The notes under the pieces are model-generated. The model searched no databases. It was not told the origin of the DNA and worked only from the letters and a program-made list of their open reading frames with translations. A program made the position numbers and the translations under genes. Positions 44,174 through 55,242 of a DNA stretch of 64,000 nt are shown in pieces (within the stretch, counting starts at the first letter, position 1; each line of letters opens with the position of its first letter). This DNA is from Bos javanicus (lineage: Eukaryota; Chordata; Mammalia; Artiodactyla; Bovidae): the NCBI RefSeq assembly GCF_032452875.1, contig NC_083869.1, forward strand, positions 82,392,501 through 82,456,500, read 5' to 3'.

Positions 44174-46080
44174 AAAGCAAAACGGCTGTCTTGGGAGGCC
44201 TTACAAATAGCTATGAAAAGAAGAGAAGCAAAAAGCAAAGGAGAAAAGGAAAGATATAAACATCTGAATGCAGAGTTCCAAAGAATAGCGAGATAAGAAA
44301 GCCTTCTTCAGAGATCAATGCAAAGAAATAGAGGAAAACAAAAGAATGGGAAAGACTAGGGATCTCTTCAAGAAAATCAGAGATACCAAAGGAATATTTG
44401 ATGCAAAGATGGGCTCGATAAAGGACAGAAATAGTATAGACCTAATAGAAGCAGAAGATATTAAGAAGAGATGGCAAGAATACACAGAAGAACTGTACAA
44501 AAAAGATCTTCATGACCCAGATAATCACGATGGTGTGATCACTGACCTAGAGCCAGACATCCTGGAATGTGAAGTCCAGTGGGCCTTAGAAAGCATCACT
44601 ACGAACAAAGCTAGTGGAGGTGATGGAATTCCAGTTGAGCTATTCCAAATCCTGAAAGATGATGCTGTGAAAGTGCTACACTCAATATGCCAGCAAATTT
44701 GGAAAACTCAGCAGTGGCCACAGGACTGGAAAAGGTCAGCTTTCATTCCAATCCCAAAGAAAGGCAATGTCAAAGAACACTCAAACTACCGCACAATTGC
44801 ACTCATCTCACACACTAGTAAAGTAATGCTCAAAATTCTCCAAGCCAGGCTTCAGCAATATGTGAACCGTGAACTTCCTGATGTTCAAGCTGGTTTTAAA
44901 AAAGGCAGAGAAACCAGAGATCAAATTGCCAACATCCGCTGGATCATGGAAAAAGCAAGAGAGTTCCAGAAAAACATCTATTTCTGCTGTATTGACTACT
45001 CCAAAGCCTTTGACTGTGTGGATCACAATAAACTGTAGGAAAAATCTGAAAGAGATGGGAATACCACACCACCTGATCTGTCTCTTGAGAAATTTGTATG
45101 CAGATCAGGAAGCAACTGTTAGAACTGGACATTGAACAACAGACTGGTTCCAAATAGGAAAAGGAGTTCATCAAGGCTGTATATTGTCACCCTGGTTATT
45201 TAACTTATATGCAGAGTACATCATGAGAAACGCTGGACTGGAAGAAACACTAACTGGAATCAAGATTGCCAGGAGAAATGTCAATAACCTCAGATATGCA
45301 GATGACACCACCCTTATGGCAGAAAGTGAAGAGGAACTCAAAAGCCTCTTGATGAAGGTGAAAGTGGAGAGTGAAAACATTGGCTTAAAGCTCAACATTC
45401 AGAAACGAAGATCATGGCATCTGGTCCCATCACTTCATGGGAAATAGATGGGGAAACAGTGGAAACAGTGTCAGACTTTATTTTTCTGGGCTCCAAAATC
45501 ACTACAGATGGTGACTGCAGCCATGAAATTAAAAGATGCTTACTCCTTGGAAGGAAAGTTATGATCAACCTAGATAGCATATTCAAAAGCAGAGACATTA
45601 CTTTGCCAACCAAGGTTCATCTAGTCAAGGCTATGATTTTTCCTGTGGTCATGTATGGATGTGAGAGTTGAACTGTGAAGAAGGCTGAGCACCAAAGAAT
45701 TGATGCTTTTGAACTGTGGTGTTGGAGAAGACTCTTGAGAGTCCCTTGGACTGCAAGGAGATCCAACCAGTCCATTCTGAAGGAGATCAGCCCTGGGATT
45801 TCTTTGGAATGAATGGTGCTAAAGCTGAAACTCCAGTACTTTGGCCACCTCATGCGAAGAGTTGACTCATTGGAAAAGACTCTGATGCTGGGAGGGATTG
45901 GGGGCAAGAGGAGAAGGGGACAACAGAGGATGAGATGGCTGGATGGCATCACTGACTTGATGGACATGAGTCTTAGTGAACTTCGGGAGTTGGTGATGGA
46001 CAAGGAGGCCTGGTGTGCTGCAATTCATGGGGTCGCAAAGAGTCGGACACGACTGAGCGACTGATCTGATCTGATCTGAT
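44174..46080 (+). mobile_element. BovB LINE (sense) inserted in an antisense BovB
   Basis: The sense copy begins in the linker between endonuclease and RT (gcaaaacggctgtcttggga) and ends with gactgagcgactgatctgatctgatctgat. The host antisense copy stops at 44173 and resumes at about 46085 with adjoining element sequence (gatgccatgatctttg). This places the sense copy as the younger insertion. A clear TSD was not resolved. Confidence 0.88.
44346..46064 (+). pseudogene. BovB ORF2 RT region, few lesions
   Basis: The frame 44346-45038 is open for 230 codons: DRNSIDLIEAEDIKKRW, NKASGGDGIPVELFQ, DVQAGFKKGRETRDQ, YSKAFDCVDHNKL. It then stops at TAG (45036-45038) within a +1 insertion (aactgtaggaaaaatctg). 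Further pieces: 45184-45447 (LRYADDTTLMAESEEE), 45414-45671 (DFIFLGSKITTDGDC) and 45813-46064 (C-terminus). The RT catalytic box is intact but the protein is split into several frames. Confidence 0.85.
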
Positions 46081-46084
46081 CAGA

Positions 46085-46932
46085 ATGGAATGGGATGCCA
46101 TGATCTTTGTTTTTGGAATGTTGAATTTTAAGGCAGCTTTTTCATTCTCCTTTTTACTTTCATCAAGAGGCTCTTTAGTTCTCCTTCACTTTCTGCCATA
46201 AGGATGGCATCATCTGCATATATGAGGTTACTGACATTTCTCCCAGAAATCTTGATTCCAACTTGTATTTCATCCAGCCCAGCATTTCACATGATGTACT
46301 CTGCATATAAGTTAAATAAGCTGGGTGACAATATACAACCTTGATGTACTCCTTTCCTGATTTGTAAGTAGTCTCTTTTTTTTTTGTATTCTTTGGCTTT
46401 TTGATGATCCACCAAATGTTGGCAATTTGATGTCTGGTTTCTCTGCCTTTCCTAAATCCAGTTTGCACATCTGGAAATTCATCGTTCATGTACTATTGAA
46501 GCCTGGCTTAGAGAATTTTGAGAATTACTTTGCTAGCGTGTGAGATGAGTGCAAGTGTGTCGTGGTTTTAAGTTTCTTTAGCATTGCCTTTCTTTGGATT
46601 GGAATGAAAACTGACTTTTCCAGGCTTGTGGCCATTGATGAGTTTTCCAAATTTGCTGGCATATTGACTGCAGCACTTTAATTGCATTATCTTTTAGGAT
46701 TTGAAATAGCTGAACTGGAATCCCATTGCTTCTACTAGCTTTGTTTGTAGTGATGCTTCTTAAGGCCCACTGACTTTGCATTCCTGGATGTCTGGCTCTA
46801 GGTGAGTACGATCACACCATCGTGGTTATCTTGGTCTTTAAGATCTTTTTCTATAGTTCTTCAGTGTATTCTTGCCACCTCTTCTTAAGATCTTCTGCTT
46901 TTATTGTCCATACCATTTCTGTCCTTCTCCCC
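46085..46932 (-). mobile_element. BovB LINE (antisense host copy), 5' continuation
   Basis: Antisense RT sequence, strongly decayed. The minus frame 46489-46175 holds DVQTGFRKGRETRHQIAN, and 46781-46578 holds NKASRSNGIPVQLFQ. A deletion joins ...PKNTKKKETTYKSGKE and removes the KAFD region. It ends near cataccatttctgtccttc. Confidence 0.82.
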
Positions 46933-47017
46933 ATACCTTTATTCTGTCATCTATTTATTACTTATTTAAAAAATCTAAAACTGTCATTGACATGTCAACT
47001 TTAGTAAAATGAAGATA

Positions 47018-47143
47018 CCCTGGAGAAGGAAATGGCAACCCACTCCAGTATCCTTGCCTGGAAAATCTCATGGACAGAGGAGCTTGGTGGGCTGCAGTCC
47101 ATGGGGTCACAAAGAGTTGGCCATGACTGAGCAACTAATACTT
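47018..47143 (+). mobile_element. Bov-A monomer SINE
   Basis: A single unit from ctggagaaggaaatggcaac to gactgagcaactaatac, without tRNA head. No clear TSD. Confidence 0.85.
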
Positions 47144-48013
47144 AACACTTATGTTTCTATCAGCACTCCAATACCCTTCTCTCCTTTCCATCCTGTAGGT
47201 GTCAAAAATCGTTACAAGGCAATATGATGATAAGCATTAAGACAGAATGGTAAAAATGAGATAAAATGTGAATGAAGAAAGATGACTCTTAAACAATAGG
47301 ACGTAATCTAAATGACCTACTTATAGGCTTGTAAAGATATATCTCAAGAGATCCATAACCTTGCTGCTTTAAAATTTTTACCATAGGATCTATTTTGTTT
47401 TGTTAAACGGTCCCTGCACCCCAGATTTCTTGAAATAATAGGCTATAGCTACATATTTTTGCCTCTGTAGAATATGATCAAATTCGGTGACAATGTCCAT
47501 AGAAAATATAAACTGTGGTCTTTTTTTCAGCTGTACATAAAAAAAAATTGTAATTATTTTTCTCTATTTTGATGTATTGGATATTTCATTGTCCAGCAAA
47601 AAGTCAGTCTGTGGATTTTGCTATCACAACTCTAAGCAGCAAGATGATGAGTCATAACAAGTTTTGCTTATTATCTTGCTCTAAGCAACAAGATGACAAG
47701 TTTTAAATCATATGGAAATAGTAATTAATACAGTACGAATTATAATAAATAAGTTACTATATGCCTATTACAAAAGCCATCTTCTTTTATCTTAATTATC
47801 TGATATATCTGAAATCTGTGTAACTTAGAATGGATAACTAAGCTTTATCAATAAATTAGTAAAATAATGTAATTTGCAGTTGAAACAAAGAATGAATTGA
47901 AAGTCATAATGTTGTTGCTCATTCACAAGCATTGTTATCTATCTTTTCAATGATTACCATATGAAAGTTAAATGATATGAATGTTTAATAAAGAATTTTG
48001 TGAAACATATGTT
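47144..48013. other. Anonymous AT-rich sequence
   Basis: No gene is recognised. The words ctctaagca(a/g)caagatga occur twice (about 47630-47646 and 47681-47697), a local duplication. Confidence 0.4.
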
Positions 48014-48028
48014 AAAATTAACTATTGG

Positions 48029-48094
48029 ACTTGATATTTGGCAAAACTAATACAATTATGTAAAGTTTAAAAATAAAATAAAATTAATTAAAAA
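48029..48094 (+). mobile_element. Ruminant L1 3' end, 66-bp insertion
   Basis: Only the last bases of an L1 3' UTR (acttgatatttggcaaaact...) and the A-rich tail (taaaaataaaataaaattaa) are present. It is flanked by a perfect 15-bp duplication aaaattaactattgg (48014-48028 and 48095-48109), so it is a bona fide, extremely 5'-truncated insertion. Confidence 0.92.
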
Positions 48095-48109
48095 AAAATT
48101 AACTATTGG

Positions 48110-48622
48110 TGTTTCATTTCAGGTCAGATATAATCTACCCCCCTCCCCCAATCATGATATAGCAGACCAGTGGAGTGACTTGTGGATTTCTCTTGCAGGA
48201 ATATGAGGAATAGCATAATTTTTGAAAGATAAAATTCTGAAATATTTATACATGTCACATCACAGTGATCTGGAATATAAATGCAAGAGTTAAGGAGTAA
48301 TTATAATGTCTATATATGTGCCCAAGCAATAATATACACAAAACAGTCATAATGTCATTTTATTAGAACTAGAAATAATATTTACCAATTGTAATATTAA
48401 TCTATGTACAATGAAAGTTATTCTCTGATTATGATATCAGAATACCTTATCCAGTATTATTTGACTACCTGAAAGTGTACCAGAAGGGCTCCAAAGCATA
48501 AGTGAAATAGATTTATTAGGCATTATTAAATATATAAATTAAACATATACTATTTTATTCTTTCCCAAACATGTTTCAATTAACTATTTTTTCACATTTT
48601 GATATTAAAGAGTGTTTTAGAA
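48110..48622. other. Anonymous AT-rich sequence
   Basis: No gene or repeat family is recognised. A short ccccctcccccc run is present at 48138-48149. Confidence 0.4.
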
Positions 48623-48629
48623 CCAAAGG

Positions 48630-48836
48630 CTTCCCTGGTGGCTCAGACAGTAAAGAGCCCTCTTGCAATGCAGGAGACCCAGGTTCGATCCCTAGGGCAG
48701 GAAGATTCCCTGGAGAAGGGAATGGCTACCCACTCCAGTATTCTTACCTGGAGAATTCCATGGACAGAGGGGCCTGGTGGGTTATAGTCCATGGGGTCAC
48801 GTAGAGTCAGACATGATTGAGTGACTTTCACTTCGT
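48630..48836 (+). mobile_element. Bov-tA SINE with intact-looking B box
   Basis: The head cttccctggtggctcagaca has a pol III B-box match ggttcgatcc at 48682-48691. The body ends in gattgagtgactttcactt. It is flanked by a 7-bp duplication ccaaagg (48623-48629 and 48837-48843). Confidence 0.9.
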
Positions 48837-48988
48837 CCAAAGGAGTATAGATGGAATATTTGTATATACACACACAAGAAATTCACTAAGATAAAACATT
48901 TCTTGGACAAATGGATTCAAATAAGGAGGCGATTTTGCTTAGCTTAATTTAAGTTTTGGTGTATTGATCTCTAAAATGTATAGATAGA

Positions 48989-49256
48989 GCACTCCAGTAC
49001 TCTTGCCTGGAAAATCCCATGGACGGAGGAGCCTGGTAGGCTGCAGGGGTCACTGCAGGGGTCATGGGGTCACTAGGAGTCGGACACGACTGAGAGACTT
49101 CACTTTCACTTTTCACTTTCATGCATTGGAGAAGGAAATGGCAACCTACTCAGTGCTCTTGCCTGGAGAATCCCAGGGATGGGTGAGCCTGGTGGCCTGC
49201 CGTCTATGGGGTTGCACAGGATTGAAAACAACTGAAGTGACTTAGCAGCAGCAGCA
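48989..49256 (+). mobile_element. BOV-A2 SINE with internal duplication
   Basis: Two Bov-A units in sense. The first lacks its first bases and has a local duplication of gcaggggtcactgcaggggtca before catggggtcac. The second ends gacttagcagcagcagcag. Confidence 0.88.
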
Positions 49257-49884
49257 GGCATATTAAGGGGGTAAAGCAATCAAAGAACAGAAAAGTACTT
49301 TAGCTTTCCTCATTGTTCAGATTATGTAGATATGTACTTATTTTCACATTAAAATTTTGAAATAATACAAAGAGACTGTTACATGTTACAGTGAAGATCT
49401 GGAAAGTAGGATTGGGAAAGAAGAGATTTAATTTTTATTTCTCATGTGTTTGAATTATGTTGTGGCTATGTATAATTTTTATTATGGAAAATGAAGAGTC
49501 ACAATGGTTGTTAAATTATGATTTCTAGGATAATTTCTCATTAATGTAAACTAAATGAAATTTATTCAATTATAATTGTAGATAAATGTTTTTTTATCAT
49601 TTTGGCCTATAGTAAAATAAAACAAAATGAAGATAAGAAACTCTGATTATTAACTAAATTTTTTATTGGTTGATCATTGTGGATCATAACAGTATGCAAT
49701 ATGTATTTTTCAATAAAGTTTTTCACTACATATATTTGTAGGAATCAGTTCTGGTATCTTCTGGAATTTGACATAAATTTGGTTTTCCTCCACTGCAAGA
49801 AGTCTTGTCTTAAAGTATATTACAAAAGTTGCCTCTGTTGCTGTTCTTATATTCAAGCAAAAGAAAACATATATCTGAAGACGG
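49257..49884. other. Anonymous AT-rich sequence
   Basis: No gene or repeat family is recognised. Confidence 0.4.
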
Positions 49885-50098
49885 GCTTCCCAGGTGGCTC
49901 TTGTGGCCACTTACAAATATAGGAGACTTAAGCAACACAGGTTCGAATCCTGTGCCAGGAAGATCCCCTGGGGATGGGCATGATAACCCACTCCACTATT
50001 CTTGCTTGGAGAATCCCATGGACAGAGGAACCTGGCAGGCTGCAGTCCATATGGTGGCAAAGAGTTGGACACAACTGAGGTGACTTAGCATGCATGCA
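49885..50098 (+). mobile_element. Bov-tA SINE
   Basis: The head gggcttcccaggtggctctt has a B-box-like ggttcgaatc, followed by a normal body ending gaggtgacttagcatgcatg. Flanks show a weak tgaaga duplication. Confidence 0.87.
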
Positions 50099-50481
50099 CT
50101 CATACTTGAAGATACTTAAGTGAGAACATGTGATTATATAATTTAGAAATGGTCTTGTTTGTTATTAACTTGAAACAGATGATAAACAATGATTTTATGA
50201 TTTGGACAAATGATGTCAATTACTTCAAAATAACCGACATTTCTAAAATTTAAAGTTGTTTATAAATTAATCAGTAAAAATGGCACTTCATCTTTTACTT
50301 GCTGGCAAAATTGTAGAAGAATTACAAAATTCTGACTATATTTATAAAACTGAAAACGCTGTTAAGTTATGCTGTAACCACATATTTTTGACTTGCTTCT
50401 AAATCCCATAAAATATCCCTGTGAAGTCATTATAATTGTAAACTTTCATTTTGATGATTTCATTCTGGTTCAATGTTTTCC
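50099..50481. other. Anonymous AT-rich sequence
   Basis: No gene or repeat family is recognised. Confidence 0.4.
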
Positions 50482-50861
50482 AGTTCAGTTCAGTTCAGTC
50501 TCTCAGTCGTGTCCGACTCTTTGAGACCCTATGAATTGCAGCACGCCAGGCCTTCCTGTCCATCACCAACTCCCGGAGTTCACTCAAACTCATGTCCATC
50601 GAGTCGGTGATGCCATCCAGCCATCTCATCCTCTGGAGTCCCCTTCTCCTCCTGTCCCCAATCCCTCCCAACATCAGAGTCTTTTCCAATGAGTCAACTC
50701 TTTGCATGAGGTGGCCAAAGTACTGGAGTTTCAGCTTTAGCATCATTCCTTCCAAAGAACACCCAGGACTGGTTGGATCTCCTTGCAGTCCAAGGGACTC
50801 TCAAAAGTCTTCTCCAACTCCACAGTTCAAAATCATCAATTCTTTGGCACTCAGCTTTACC
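50482..50861 (-). mobile_element. BovB LINE 3' fragment with small deletion
   Basis: An antisense tail (cagttcagttcagttcagtc ... tctttggcactcagcttta). A segment of about 25 bp present in other copies after cccaggact is missing, so the text jumps to ggttggatctcc. The deletion falls between short ggact repeats. Confidence 0.88.
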
Positions 50862-50869
50862 TCCTGGCA

Positions 50870-51090
50870 AAATTAAAAAAAAAAATTCTAAGTTTGTTTT
50901 CTATTTTAACATTTTAATTAACATTTTATTTTAATATTTTAAATTATTTATTTTAATATTTTAATTAAATTTTATTATTTAATCTTTTAATATTTCCATT
51001 TATATTTTAATATTATTTTAATATTTCTATTAACTGTTTTAATAGAAACATTTTAATATTTATTTTAAATTTCTATTTTAATATTTCTGC
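50870..51090. repeat. AT-rich cryptic tandem repeat
   Basis: The words attttaatatt and tttaattaa recur irregularly for about 200 bp, following an A run at 50876-50886. G and C are nearly absent. It looks like slippage-derived low-complexity DNA at the edge of the BovB. Confidence 0.8.
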
Positions 51091-52526
51091 TAAATGTAGT
51101 AAGGGCAAAAGAATTTAAAATTTAAAGTCATTTAATTTCATTACTAAATACCCATTAGGGAAAACATTTTTCTGTGAAGATAATTAATAATTTTAAAGGG
51201 TCTTTTCAACTTGCATTTTCCTGCAAGAAAATATATAACACAGACACTTGGGAAAATAGAAAATTTGTATTTCTAGATCTGATATGATCCATATATACAC
51301 TGGGAATGTGACAACATGAATATCCAAAATTAAGCATAAAAATTTTATATTATTTTTGCAAAGTAGGTCCCACAAATAATAACCTATTAATATCAAAAAT
51401 AAATAAAAGATTTTGCCTCTTATATGCTTACCTGGTTTCTAATTTGTTTTCAAAATTGTGAAAAGATACTTTCTGACAGAGAGGTTTTACTTTATGAGCC
51501 CCTTCTCTTATATATTCTCTCATACATACATTTCCAAAATGTCTATCAAGTAACTATTCTCTGTAATGAATTACTTTTTACCTCTATTGGAAAACATAGT
51601 ATTTGGAGGGGTAGAGGAAGAAAACATTGCTAAGTAAGGTCCATCCTGAGTAAAGTGTAAGCACTAAACACATGTCATTATTTTTGTATACAGCCAATAG
51701 CAAAAGGTAGGTGGCAAACTTTTATTATTTTTGTTGTTGTTGTTTTGTAATATTTTTTGACTCAAATACATGAATGTATTTCCTAACTGGGGGTTGGCGA
51801 TTAACTGTGAAAATTTTATTTTTAAATGTTTAAAGTAAAGATGTCAGTGAGTAGTTGAATGGGTGATGGGTGATGAGATGAGGTTGACAAAAATGGCTAG
51901 GCAAGGCTCTGATACCAAATCAGCCTGTAGGACTAAGTCATCTGAGAAAATACGGGAGCAATTTAATCAGGAAACATGATATAATGGTATGTGGAAAGCA
52001 ACATTTTAATGAAAATATAAAGCTAATATTAGAATAAAACTGAATTATGTGTAAATCTTCAGAGTTATTTAAATAAATTTGTTGAGAATTAGTGTGACTT
52101 AGAGGAAACATAACAATTCAAATCTTGATTTTGCCAATTAAGAAGTAATAATTGAATTTACCTGAATTATTTAAATAATCTGCAATTCCTCTTCACATGT
52201 TAAATGTGTACAAGTTATATTCCAATAATTAAGTGAGATTAAAAATGCAGTGTTCAAATAGGTGAATGGATCCATAGAAAATGTTCCATATTGTTATTAT
52301 TGTTAATGCTTTATATTTTATTAATAGCATAATTACTTTGTTATAGAAGAGAATTCTCCTTCAATATGTGGAGACACTGTGTCTACAGTAACTTTAAATT
52401 TTAAGTCATTTGGTCATGACTAAAATGTTGATGTAGGAAAATGTAATAACAAGACCTTTATTGCTATTCTTGTGAAATTAAAGTTTTCTGAAGCCAAACA
52501 CTAAAGTCCACTAATTTCATGTCCAG
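51091..52526. other. Anonymous AT-rich sequence
   Basis: No gene is recognised. A (ttg)n tract is present at about 51731-51744. Confidence 0.4.
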
Positions 52527-52600
52527 GCTCAGAGGAGCCTTATAGGCTATACAGTGCATGGGGTTGCAAAGAGTCAGACATGACTGAAGTGACTTAGCAA
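52527..52600 (+). mobile_element. Bov-A SINE 3' fragment
   Basis: Contains gctcagaggagccttatagg ... gtcagacatgactgaagtga cttagca. The 5' half is missing. Confidence 0.75.
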
Positions 52601-53883
52601 AGCATTTAAACAATAAAAAACTCCATTAATATTAACTCTCCTTTTCAGAAAGAGTTTTACCACATCCCAGCCTGACAACACCAACATCAAGATTTATCAA
52701 ACTGTTAATAAAAATTTTCAGTATCAAAAGATTATGTCTAAAAAACTTGTTTACATTATATTCAAATTAGGCTGTTCTATCTGAAAGATAATATTGTTTA
52801 TCTGAACATTTTCATGTTAATATTTAAATTCCCCAGTGCAAGGAGATAATCTGATATTTAGGAAAAAATTAATGAATGTTTGCTGAAATAATTAACTGAT
52901 TTATTAACTGATTTCTTATGTCAGTGTCTAAAGTCATTAATATTAGGCTATTCAAGAACTAAAGAATACGTATAAGTAAAAGCAGTATTTGAATCAAATG
53001 TAGAATCACTAGAATAAACATTTGAATTTCCAAGTATACAGTTCAAAATGCTATTAAAATATATAACATGTTATACTCTAAGTTATCTGTCCACCTTATT
53101 ACTTGTTCTCTCTCCTCTTCTGGATATTATTTTGATCCTCTATTAGTGCCTTGCATATAGTAATTAATGCTTATTGAATATGTCAGTGATGATGCATAGA
53201 GTAAAACACAAGAGTGCAAAGATAAAACTAGCTTTCTTTTTGGACAAAGTGTTCACGATGATTATTGGGAATTTATCCTTTTCTGAATGACCCATGTAAC
53301 AGATGGTTTTTACTGTCTATGACTGTAAGACAGTAAAATATTCCAAGTTCAAATATGATTTTGGAGAAGGTATCAGGGCAAAAAACAAAATTGTATGAAT
53401 TTAATAATTTTTAAGAATAGTATTGAAGGCTCTTTCCAGTATTTTCATGATATACATTTTAATTCTTGTTTTCCAAAAGAGAAATCCTGTTCAAGAAGAG
53501 TATGACCTCTGCTATGACTTAGAACGAATTAATAGAAAATAAAACTGGCAATAATTTTTAAAAGGTGAATTCCCAATACCTTATACAATATTCTGAGACT
53601 CCTTATATTTCATTGTCCTCTGGCTTCAGGACACATTCCATTGGTAGCACATTTCTTGCATTAAGGATCTTACAATATTAGTAGTAAATTTTATTACTTT
53701 ATCTATGTTATCTTTTATAGTGGCAGAATCTTAGCCCTAGATTTATGCATCAGGTGTATGATCTAGCAGAAACTATTTCATGGAAACGTTTTCTTCTGTC
53801 TAAAATTTCCCTGCTGGTAATTTTACCAGCAAAAACAACCACTCTGCTTTGTATTGACTTTCAATGATGCTTTTTATAGGCAT
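52601..53883. other. Anonymous AT-rich sequence
   Basis: No gene or repeat family is recognised. Confidence 0.4.
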
Positions 53884-54033
53884 CAGTTCAGTTCAGTTCA
53901 GTCATTCAGTCATGTCCGACTCTGTGATCCCATGGACTGCAGCATGCCAGGCTTCCCTGTCCATCACCAACTTCATCACCAACTCCCAGAGCCTCCTCAA
54001 ACTCATGTGCATCGAGTCGGTGATGCCATCTGC
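53884..54033 (-). mobile_element. BovB LINE 3' fragment
   Basis: An antisense tail with a local duplication (catcaccaacttcatcacca). It stops at gatgccatctgcag, where a BOV-A2 begins. Confidence 0.85.
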
Positions 54034-54036
54034 AGG

Positions 54037-54311
54037 CATGCTATGCTATGCTAAGTCACTTCAGTCGTGTCCGACTCTGTGTGACCTCATAGACGGCAGC
54101 CACCAGGCTCCCCCATCCCTGGGATTCTCCAGGCAAGAACACTGGAGTGAGTTGCCATTTCCTTCTCCAATGCATGAAAGTGAAAAGTGAAAGCAACATC
54201 GCGCAGTCGTGTCCGACTCTTAGCGACCGCATGGACTGCAGCCCACCAGGCTCTTCCATCCATGGGATTTTCCAGGCAAGAGTACTGGAGTGGGGTGCCA
54301 TTGCTTTCTAA
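54037..54311 (-). mobile_element. BOV-A2 SINE
   Basis: Two antisense Bov-A units beginning with a catgctatgctatgctaag variant of the usual (tgc)n tail and ending gtggggtgccattgctttct. It directly abuts the BovB tail. Confidence 0.88.
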
Positions 54312-54579
54312 ATGCACTTTCTCTCATCTAAGAATATGAAAATTTTTAGACATTTGTGTACTGATATTTCTCTGTCATTGGGAAGGTATTGCTGACTTGT
54401 AAACGACAATCTTTCATAATGTCCTCCCATTGAGGAAATCTAGACCCAGTGAAAATACACCATGGGACGTCCTTGATACACAATTTCCATTTTAAAGATG
54501 CCAAAGATCGAAGCATATTGAGATATTAAGTGTGTTAGATAAAATTACATGTAGAATAAATATTACAAATTAAAATTGA
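54312..54579. other. Anonymous sequence
   Basis: No gene or repeat family is recognised. Confidence 0.4.
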
Positions 54580-54799
54580 GCTCCACGTGCTCATGTGCCC
54601 AGTCACATCTGACTCTTTGTGACCCCATGGACTGTAGCCCTCCAGACTCCTCTGTCCATGGGATTTCTCAGGCAAGAATACTGTGGGTTATCATTTCCTA
54701 CTCCAGGGGATCTTTCCAACCCATGGATCAAATCTGCATCTCTTGCGGCTCTTGCATTGCAGGTGGATTCTTTACTTGCTGAGTCATCTGAGAAGACCA
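54580..54799 (-). mobile_element. Bov-tA SINE
   Basis: Antisense body and head, with a ttgcggctcttgcattgcag duplication in the head. A 7-bp aaattga occurs on both sides (about 54572-54578 and 54800-54806). Confidence 0.85.
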
Positions 54800-54812
54800 A
54801 ATTGAATTCCAT

Positions 54813-55025
54813 AAGAATTAAAAATAAAATATAGCAATAAAATGCATACAGCTTTCTCTTTTCACCCTTGTGTTTTTCTCTATGCAGTATTCTTGCCTGG
54901 AAAATCTCCATGGACAGAGGAGCCTGGCGGGCTACAGTACATGGGGTTGCAAAGAGTCAGACACAACTGAGCGACTAAGCACACAAGAATTAAAAATCAA
55001 ATACAGCAATAAAATACATATAGCT
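54813..55025 (+). repeat. 41-bp direct repeats flanking a Bov-A SINE
   Basis: The segments 54813-54853 and 54985-55025 match at 37 of 41 positions. Between them lie 31 bp of unrelated sequence (54854-54884) and a Bov-A unit (54885-54984). The repeat is far longer than ordinary TSDs in this window (7-16 bp). Confidence 0.85.
54885..54984 (+). mobile_element. Bov-A SINE, 5'-truncated
   Basis: It begins at cagtattcttgcctggaaaa and ends gactgagcgactaagcacac. It sits between the 41-bp direct repeats. Confidence 0.85.
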
Positions 55026-55074
55026 AACATGAAACATTTTAGCTCATACATATGAAAAGTATCAAGTTCTTTAT

Positions 55075-55242
55075 GTTTCCTATCATTGCTGTAATTACCA
55101 TAAACATAGTGACTTAAACAGTACAAATGTATTCTCTTAAACTTTTGGAGTTCAGAAATCCTAAGGCAGTTTCACCAGGCTAATTGCAAAGCCATTTTCA
55201 TGTGGAAGCTCTGAGGGGAGAATCCTTATATTTGCCTTTCTG
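55075..55242. mobile_element. Ancient MaLR/MER-like repeat, left part
   Basis: Contains tgtaattaccataaacatagtg and ttctcttaaacttttggagttcagaaatcc, matching the repeat at 22575-23030. It is split by the L1 at 55243 and continues at 56416. Confidence 0.5.

Noticed and set aside
48630..48700. tRNA gene
   Set aside because: The tRNA-like segment with a B box is the head of a Bov-tA SINE; it lacks a foldable full tRNA.
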